A stretch of DNA of 64,000 nt, taken from the NCBI RefSeq assembly GCF_040436345.1, contig NC_133230.1, forward strand, positions 2,336,797 to 2,400,796, given 5' to 3'. Positions 58,174-64,000 of this stretch are shown one piece after another. Position 1 is the stretch's first letter; each line of letters opens with the position of its first letter. Under the pieces are notes generated by a model. The model was not told where the DNA came from, made no database searches, and was given only the letters and a program-made list of their open reading frames with translations. The DNA comes from Pagrus major (taxonomy: Eukaryota > Chordata > Actinopteri > Spariformes > Sparidae). The translations under genes were made by a program, and so were the position numbers.

Positions 58174-58328
58174 CCTCCGCACTCCCCCCGTCGGAGCTTA
58201 ACAGTGTGACACCCAGCGGAAGTAAACAGTAGCAGCTAGCAGCATTAGCTGCCTGTGTGTAATGAACGAAGTGGAAGACGGTACTGAGTCACAGCGCAGC
58301 TCATTATTGAATTAGTAATTAAAGAACA

Positions 58329-58500
58329 ATGAGTTCAGTTGAGAGTTTGAGAGAGTTTGTCAACGAGCGACTAACTGCTGCTGCTGAAGAAATATTCCGA
58401 GTGTTTAAAACAACTATCGTCCAGTACGAGGAAGAGATCGATCGGCAGCGCGTCCTGCTGGATATCTGCTGGAAACCCCAAGTAAAGTTACACAGGACAG
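58329..58500 (+). CDS. Gene K, exon 1: N-terminal helical module
   Basis: Identical in protein to the other exon-1 copies, with a full promoter block (58174-58328) and donor. The nearest exon 2 (59453) is frameshifted. The next intact one is 61697, which lacks its own exon 1, so this exon may serve either. Confidence 0.87.
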
Positions 58501-59452
58501 GTGAGGACAAGTTTATTATTTTAACAACACTAATGTTCAGAGCCCTGGAGTGGCCATAGAGGGGGAGATATGCATCGCAGCCACGTTTCACTACACGGAG
58601 CGAACAGACGAGTGTTTCCCTCGTGTTGGTTCATTCCACTCCGGGACTCCGGAGGTTCTGAGTGCCCGCTGCACGGCTGGGCTCCGTTCTATAGAAGCCC
58701 GCAGCCAAACTCCACTCAAAAAATGCTGATTTTACACACAAAGCGTTCAGAAAACTTCGAGGAGCACTGAAACTCAACAGAAAGAGGTGGGTCTCATTGA
58801 ACCTATTATGAAGACATGTCGGCATTGATTTTGAGTCAGCGGGTCAAATGAGCTGGAAACTATTGGGAACAATGTAGATTTTACATTCAAAACATTCATG
58901 ACAAGTATAAGGAGCACTAAAATCCATTTAACAAGGTGTGTCCTAGATTTTACATTCAAAACATTAATAACAAGGAAAATGATGTTTTTTGCCAAATGGT
59001 ACAAACACTGGAACCAAGGTATGAAATACAGAGCAGAAAATATTTCACAGAAGAAGCTTTTCCAGCTCTTTATGATGAGACGAGAGGAAAGGTGGAGGAT
59101 CGCTCCAGTCTGCAGAGAGAATTGTGCTCACTTGCGATGGATGGACTTCACGGGCCACAGAGTCCTACGTGAAGCAAGGACTGCCCATTTTATTGATAAC
59201 GAGTGGGAAACGCACTCCTACATGCTACAAACAAGAGGGACGAGACTCATACCGGTGCTAATCACCACTCAGAGAAGTGCACTCACCTCTGAGCATGCTG
59301 TTCAGTTGCTGTTCAGTTGCTGTTCCTGAAGAAGAACATGCATATTTGAGGATGAATTGAAATGTGTTCAGGTTTACATAATACAAGTTACTACAAATAA
59401 AGGTTGATTGGTTGATTAAATAATCTCTGCCTTTTGTTCTCTGTCCCTCCAG
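58501..59452 (+). other. Gene K intron
   Basis: A 952-bp intron with the ~70-bp extra repeat seen in A and G, the hAT fossil (about 58980-59295), two 11-mer copies and the standard acceptor. Confidence 0.75.
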
Positions 59453-60151
59453 AGCTCCCACAGCAACATGTCTGTAAGGAGGAGGAGGTTCTCGCTGACC
59501 AGCAGGTCTGTAACCAGGAGAGGAACTCCAGTCTGGACCAAGAGGACCCAGAGCCTCCAGAGATTAAAGAGGAACAGGAGGAACTCTGCACCAGTCGGGA
59601 GGGAGAGCAGCTTGTACTGAAGGTTGAGACGGATACTGTCATGTTGACTCCAACTTATGAGGAAAGTGACCACAGTGAAGCAGAACCAAAAAGTGACCAC
59701 CAGCTCCTCTCCAACAACTCTCATGTAGCTGAGAGCCAAGATCAGAAAGGAAGAAAACATGGAGATTCAGGATCAGCTGGAGATGGAGAGCCAAAACAAA
59801 AGAAAAGACATCACGGACGCAAAAGTCAGTGATAATGCAAAAAACTCTACCTCATCAGACATTCACCATAACACTCACCCAGGTAAAACGTCTTTCAAAT
59901 GTGACACATGGGGAAAGGCTTTTCAGATTAAGTCCCTATTGAATGCTCACCTAAGAACCCACACAGGTGAGAAGCCTTATTCTTGCCAAACATGTAGGAA
60001 AGATTTTAAGTGTCCTGCTCACTTGAGAGTCCACATGAGAACCCACACAGGTGAAAAAGCTTATACTTGCAAAACATGTGGGAAATCTTTCAACCGAAGT
60101 GCAAACTCATCAGTTCACATGAGAATCCATACAGATTCAGATTTATGTTAA
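59453..60151 (+). pseudogene. Gene K, exon 2: frameshifted zinc-finger gene
   Basis: The frame from exon 1 stops at GRKSQ-TGA (59832, 183 aa in total), before any finger. The cause is a two-base loss: AAAGTCAGTGAT where other genes have AAAGTCACAGTGAT. The remaining spacer and only three fingers continue in another frame to 60151. The first of those has Trp for its second Cys (CDTWGKAF), the second reads CQTCRKDF, and the frame ends in HTDSDLC. Sequence after about 60130 is a different element, so the finger block is also truncated. Without fingers the product could still carry the N-terminal module, acting perhaps as a dominant competitor, but decay is more likely. Confidence 0.82.
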
Positions 60152-60560
60152 AGAAAACTACCTGTTTCCACAAAATAATTTCAGTTCAGAATGATAGTTC
60201 TCCACCTCAGACAGTCATAAATGTGAATTCATATGGAAATATTGAAAACAATTTCACCTATAAAAGGGCTTTAATTTTGAAATTCCACATCAGAAGCTTC
60301 TGCTACTGTCTGATTGACTCTCTGAGGTGGAGAACTATAAGTCTGAAATAAAATTAGTCCGTGGAAATAGGTAGTTTCCTTGAAAAATCAATCTGAATTT
60401 AAAGGGAAACATTGAAAATATTTGACATTTTAGAGGGCTTTAATTTTGAAATTCCACATCAGAAATGAGTGAAACTCTATGGATGACCACTATTAGTCTG
60501 AATTAAAATTAGTCTGTGGAAACAGATAGTTTTCTTTAACGTAAATCTGAATGTGAGGGA
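60133..60560. mobile_element. Inverted-repeat element (MITE-like) that truncates gene K
   Basis: Positions 60135-60205 (ATTCAGATTTATGTTAAAG...GTTCTCCACC) and 60324-60397 are imperfect inverted copies of about 70 bp. A third copy of the same arm lies at about 60495-60555. The segment TTTAATTTTGAAATTCCACA recurs twice (60269 and 60435). This is typical of a small non-autonomous DNA element with long inverted repeats and partial tandem duplication. No transposase is seen. Confidence 0.65.
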
Positions 60561-60940
60561 AATATTGAAAATATTTGACTATTAAGTCAAGTATTCATCA
60601 GAAGCTCCTGATATTATGTTTATTTTTACGTTGGACTAATTATTCACACAGATGAAATGCCATGGTCTCCATCTTCTAAGGCTTCAATGTGATCAGAATT
60701 AGGCTGGTAAAATGATTTACGTAAATAATCAATGAATTAATTCCTTAAATGCTCAGTTAATTAATTAACTTATCGTTTAATTAATTCAATAATTATTTAA
60801 CAGACTGACTGACTGAATTAATGTGAAATTGAAAATTGCGTTCATAGGTCGGTGCTTTTATTTTGAATTCTGTTCTTACACTGCATTACCGTAAAATGTA
60901 GTATATACAGTCACCACAAATTAACTGGGGGCTAGTTTGA
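60561..60940. other. Unassigned AT-rich spacer
   Basis: AT-rich sequence rich in TTAATTAATT. No gene, known repeat or array consensus is visible. Confidence 0.4.
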
Positions 60941-61696
60941 CCGGGGTTTTCGGAGTGGAGCGAGCTTGACTGCAGTCGCTGCACGGCCGGGCTCTGTTCT
61001 ATAGAAGACCGCAGCGAAACACCACTCAAAAAATGCTGATTTTACACAAAACGTTCAGAACAATATGAGGAGCACTAAAACTCAACAGAAAGAGGTGTGT
61101 CTCATTGAACCTATTATGAAGACATGTCGTCATTGATTTTGAGTCAGTGGGTCAGATGAGCTGGACACTATTGAAAAAAATGTAGATTTTACATCCAAAC
61201 ATTCATGACAAGGAAAATTATGTTTTTTTAACCAAATGGTACAAACACTGGAACAAAGGTATGAAATACAGAGCAGAACATATTTCACAGAAGAAGCTAT
61301 TCCAGCTCTTTATGATGAGACGAGAGGAAAGGTGGAGGATCGCTCCAGTCTGCAGAGAGAATTGTGCTCACCTGCGATGGATGGACTTCACGGGCCACAG
61401 AGTCCTACGTGAAGCAAAGACTGCCCATTTTATTGATAACGAGCGGGAAACGCACTCCTACATGCTACAAACAAGAGGGATGCAGGAGACTCATCCTGGT
61501 GCTAATCACCACTCAGAGAAGTGCACTCACCTCTGAGCATGCTGTTCAGTTGCTGTTCAGTTGCTGTTCCTGAAGAAGAACATGCATATTTAAGGATGAA
61601 TTGAAATGTGCTCAGGTTTACATAAGACAAGTTACTACAAATAAAGGTTGATTGGTTAATTAAATAATCTCTGCCTTTTGTTTTCTGTCCCTCCAG
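60941..61696 (+). other. Partial intron upstream of gene L exon 2
   Basis: Array intron consensus begins at about 60985 (CTGCACGGCCGGGCTC) and runs through the hAT fossil (61230-61540) and two 11-mer copies to a normal acceptor. The exon 1 and promoter that should precede it are missing. The boundary sequence at 60950-60985 is diverged. Confidence 0.7.
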
Positions 61697-63189
61697 AGCT
61701 CCCACAGCAACATGTCTGTAAGGAGGAGGAGGTTCTCGCTGACCAGCAGGTTTGTAACCAGGAGAGGAACTCCAGTCTGGACCAAGAGGACCCAGAGCCT
61801 CCAGAGATTAAAGAGGAACAGGAGGAACTCTGCACCAGTCGGGAGGGAGAGCAGCTTGTACTGAAGGTTGAGACGGATACCGTCATGTTGACTCCAACTT
61901 ATGAGGAAAGTGACCACAGTGAAGCAGAACCAAAAAGTGACCACCAGCTCCTCTCTAACAACTCTCATGTAGCTGAGAGCCAAGATCAGAAAGGAGGAAA
62001 ACATGGAGGGTCAGGATCAGCTGGAGATGGAGAGCCAAAACAAAAGAAAAGACATCACGGACGCAAAAGTCACAGTGATGATGCAAAAAACTCTACCTCA
62101 TCAGACATTCGCCATAACACTCACCCAGGTAAAAAGTCTTTCAAATGTGACACATGTGGAAAGGCTTTTAAGTTTGCGTCCCGATTGAATGCTCACCTAA
62201 GAACCCACACAGGTGAGAAGCCTTATACTTGCAAAACATGTGGGAAAGCTTTCAACCAAAGTGCTGACCTAACAGTCCACATGAGAACCCACACAGGTGA
62301 GACACCGTATTCTTGCCAAACATGTGGGAAGACTTTCAATAAAAACAGTAACTTAATAGTTCACATGAGAACCCACACAGGTGAGAAACCGTATACTTGC
62401 AAAACATGTGGGAAAGCTTTCAGCCAAATTGCAAACTTAACAGTCCACATGAGAACCCACACTGGTGACAAACCGTATACTTGCAAAACATGTGGGAAAG
62501 CTTTCAGCCGAAGTGAATCCTTAACAGTCCACATGAGAACCCACACTGGTGACAAACCGTATTCTTGCAAAACATGTGGGAAAGCTTTCGTTCGATGTGC
62601 TGACTTAACAGTCCACATGAGAATCCACACAGGTGAGAAACCGTATTCTTGCCAAACATGTGGGAAGACTTTCCGCACAAGTACTCACTTAGCAGCCCAC
62701 ATGAGAATCCACACAGGTGAGAAGCCTTTTACCTGTGATATTTGTGGGACGGCTTTCGGGCTTGGTACTCACTTAACTCGACACATGATGGTCCACAGAG
62801 GTGAGAAACCGTATTCTTGCCAAACATGTGGGAAGACTTTCCGCACAAGTACTCACTTAACAGTCCACATGAGAATCCACACAGGTGAGAAGCCATATAC
62901 TTGCAAAACATGTGGGAAAGCTTTCGCTCGAAGTGCTGACTTAACAGGCCACGTGAGAATCCACACAGGTGAGAAACCGTATTCTTGCCAAACATGTGGG
63001 AAGACTTTCCGCACAAGTACTCACTTAACAACCCACATGAGAACCCACACACGTGAGAAGCCTTTTACCTGTGATATTTGTGGGAAGGCTTTCGGGCTTG
63101 GTACTCACTTAACTCAACACATGATGGTCCACACACGTGAGGAACTGTTTTCTTGCAACACATGGGAAGACTTTCAAATTTTGCAGTGA
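61697..63189 (+). CDS. Gene L, exon 2: C2H2 zinc-finger protein (12 fingers), own exon 1 missing
   Basis: Acceptor and frame are intact, with no stop from the splice site to 63189. If spliced to gene K exon 1 (58329-58500) it would give 554 aa. Twelve complete fingers follow the spacer. Fingers 6-8 and 10-12 are copies of a three-finger module (ADLT, RTSTHL, GLGTHLT), with a further RTSTHL finger between. The HMMVH ending is special to the GLGTHL fingers. A two-base loss (ACACATGGGAAG) in the thirteenth finger shifts the frame to [17 protein letters not shown], the same kind of loss as in fragment M. Without a usable first exon it would be silent, so its status is open. Confidence 0.8.
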
Positions 63190-64000
63190 ATTAAATCAAC
63201 ACAATTTCAAACATTAAAAATGTTAGTTTAGTTTTAGTTAGTTTCTGTGAGTTTTAGACTTGAATTCTAATAATAATAAGTTAAAGTAGTTCATCAGTCA
63301 GAGCCTAAGAATCACCACTCAGAGCGACTGAAGAAGACCATCATCATCGTCATCCTCTTCATCATCATTAACAAATACGTTACAGGCTGTTTAAGAAACC
63401 GTGTGAGCGGTTTCCAACGAAAGAAGATTCTTTAAGTTCAGGAGAAATTTGGTCAGGGCTCTGTTAGCATCAAACTTTTCTCTTAATATTTAACTGCTTT
63501 CACCCTACCTGCAATTTCACCATCCGCCCATATTTCATTCATAAACTCATTACATTAGTCATTACAGACTCACCGTCTTTCTGTTACATGTTAATCTTTT
63601 TTAGTTGCCATCTCATTTACTTAAATGAAAATAAATATATTTAACCGTATGTCGTTGTCTGTGGAGGTTTGTTTTACTGTGGAGAACCAATGGTAACTGT
63701 GTGTACAAGCCACTACTGCAGTAATGAGATTAAATAAATTGATTTGAAAAAATTGATATTGATATCACGGGAAAACGGAGGAAATAAAATGTATGAATGC
63801 ATGGCCCTTTAGGGCTTCTGTAGAATTAAGCAGAGTAGATCTACACCTTAGAATAAGGAGTACAACAAACATAGTGTAAACACACTGTAAAAACAGTATA
63901 AGAATGGTGTTAAATATAGTTAATTAAATTAATATAAATAAATGTATAAAAGTATTTGAGAGTTTGCTTAACAACTGGACAACATTTTTTATCCAAATTA
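63190..64000 (+). other. Type-2 3' flank of gene L, running into the common spacer
   Basis: Holds the remainder of the shifted last finger (to about 63215), then the type-2 flank shared with D and M. It includes AAATAAATA near 63630 and GGAAATAAAATG near 63780 as possible poly(A) signals. From about 63822 the common distal spacer begins and the window ends within it, where another unit's promoter would be expected about 200 bp further on. Confidence 0.65.

Overview
The window is vertebrate genomic DNA, most likely from a percomorph teleost. It has two-exon genes with GT-AG introns, C2H2 zinc fingers joined by TGEKP linkers, and fish-type transposable elements (hAT, L2/Rex1-like and I/Nimb-like LINEs, AAG-tailed). 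The species cannot be told from the sequence.

Nearly everything belongs to one tandem array of paralogous poly-zinc-finger genes. Each complete gene has a small exon 1 (57 codons plus 1 nt, phase-1 donor). It then has an intron of about 0.9 kb carrying a dead hAT transposase fragment, and a large exon 2. Exon 2 encodes an acidic spacer, a basic KQKKRH patch and 9 to 18 fingers. Eight genes lie on the minus strand from 1.2 to 38.0 kb (called A to H here). Two complete genes (I, J), a frameshifted gene (K), an exon-2-only gene (L) and an orphan finger fragment (M) lie on the plus strand from 45.1 to 63.2 kb. The two arms are head to head around a 6.6 kb block of transposable elements (38.3-44.9 kb). 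That block contains two I/Nimb-like LINE remnants in opposite orientation and a repeat carrying twelve CTCF-like motifs.

Region by region: 0-0.6 kb, a possible LTR fragment at the array edge; 1.2-3.7, gene A; 4.4-5.5, a finger fragment and the left arm of a 990-bp inverted repeat; 6.5-13.8, gene B, an exon-2/exon-2 fusion with an inflated intron holding an AT-rich tandem repeat, a hAT element with perfect 8-bp target duplications and the right arm of the inverted repeat; 14.8-18.1, gene C, with a solo-LTR-like insertion in its last finger; 19.4-22.8, gene D, with an alternative 3' flank and an L2-like insertion; 23.7-26.7, E; 27.6-30.0, F; 31.0-33.3, G; 34.0-35.2, a second hAT element; 35.4-38.0, H; 38.3-44.9, the pivot; 45.1-48.4, I; 49.3-55.8, J, with a LINE and a third hAT element in its intron; 56.6-57.4, M; 58.3-60.1, K; 61.7-63.2, L. 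The array probably continues beyond 64 kb.

The proteins are predicted nuclear DNA-binding factors. Their finger scaffold is almost invariant while the helix contact positions differ from finger to finger and gene to gene. No KRAB, SCAN or BTB domain is visible, and the shared N-terminal helical module is the only candidate effector or dimerisation domain. Near-identical exon 1 and promoter sequences, shared insertions and chimeric junctions show recent, ongoing duplication by unequal exchange.
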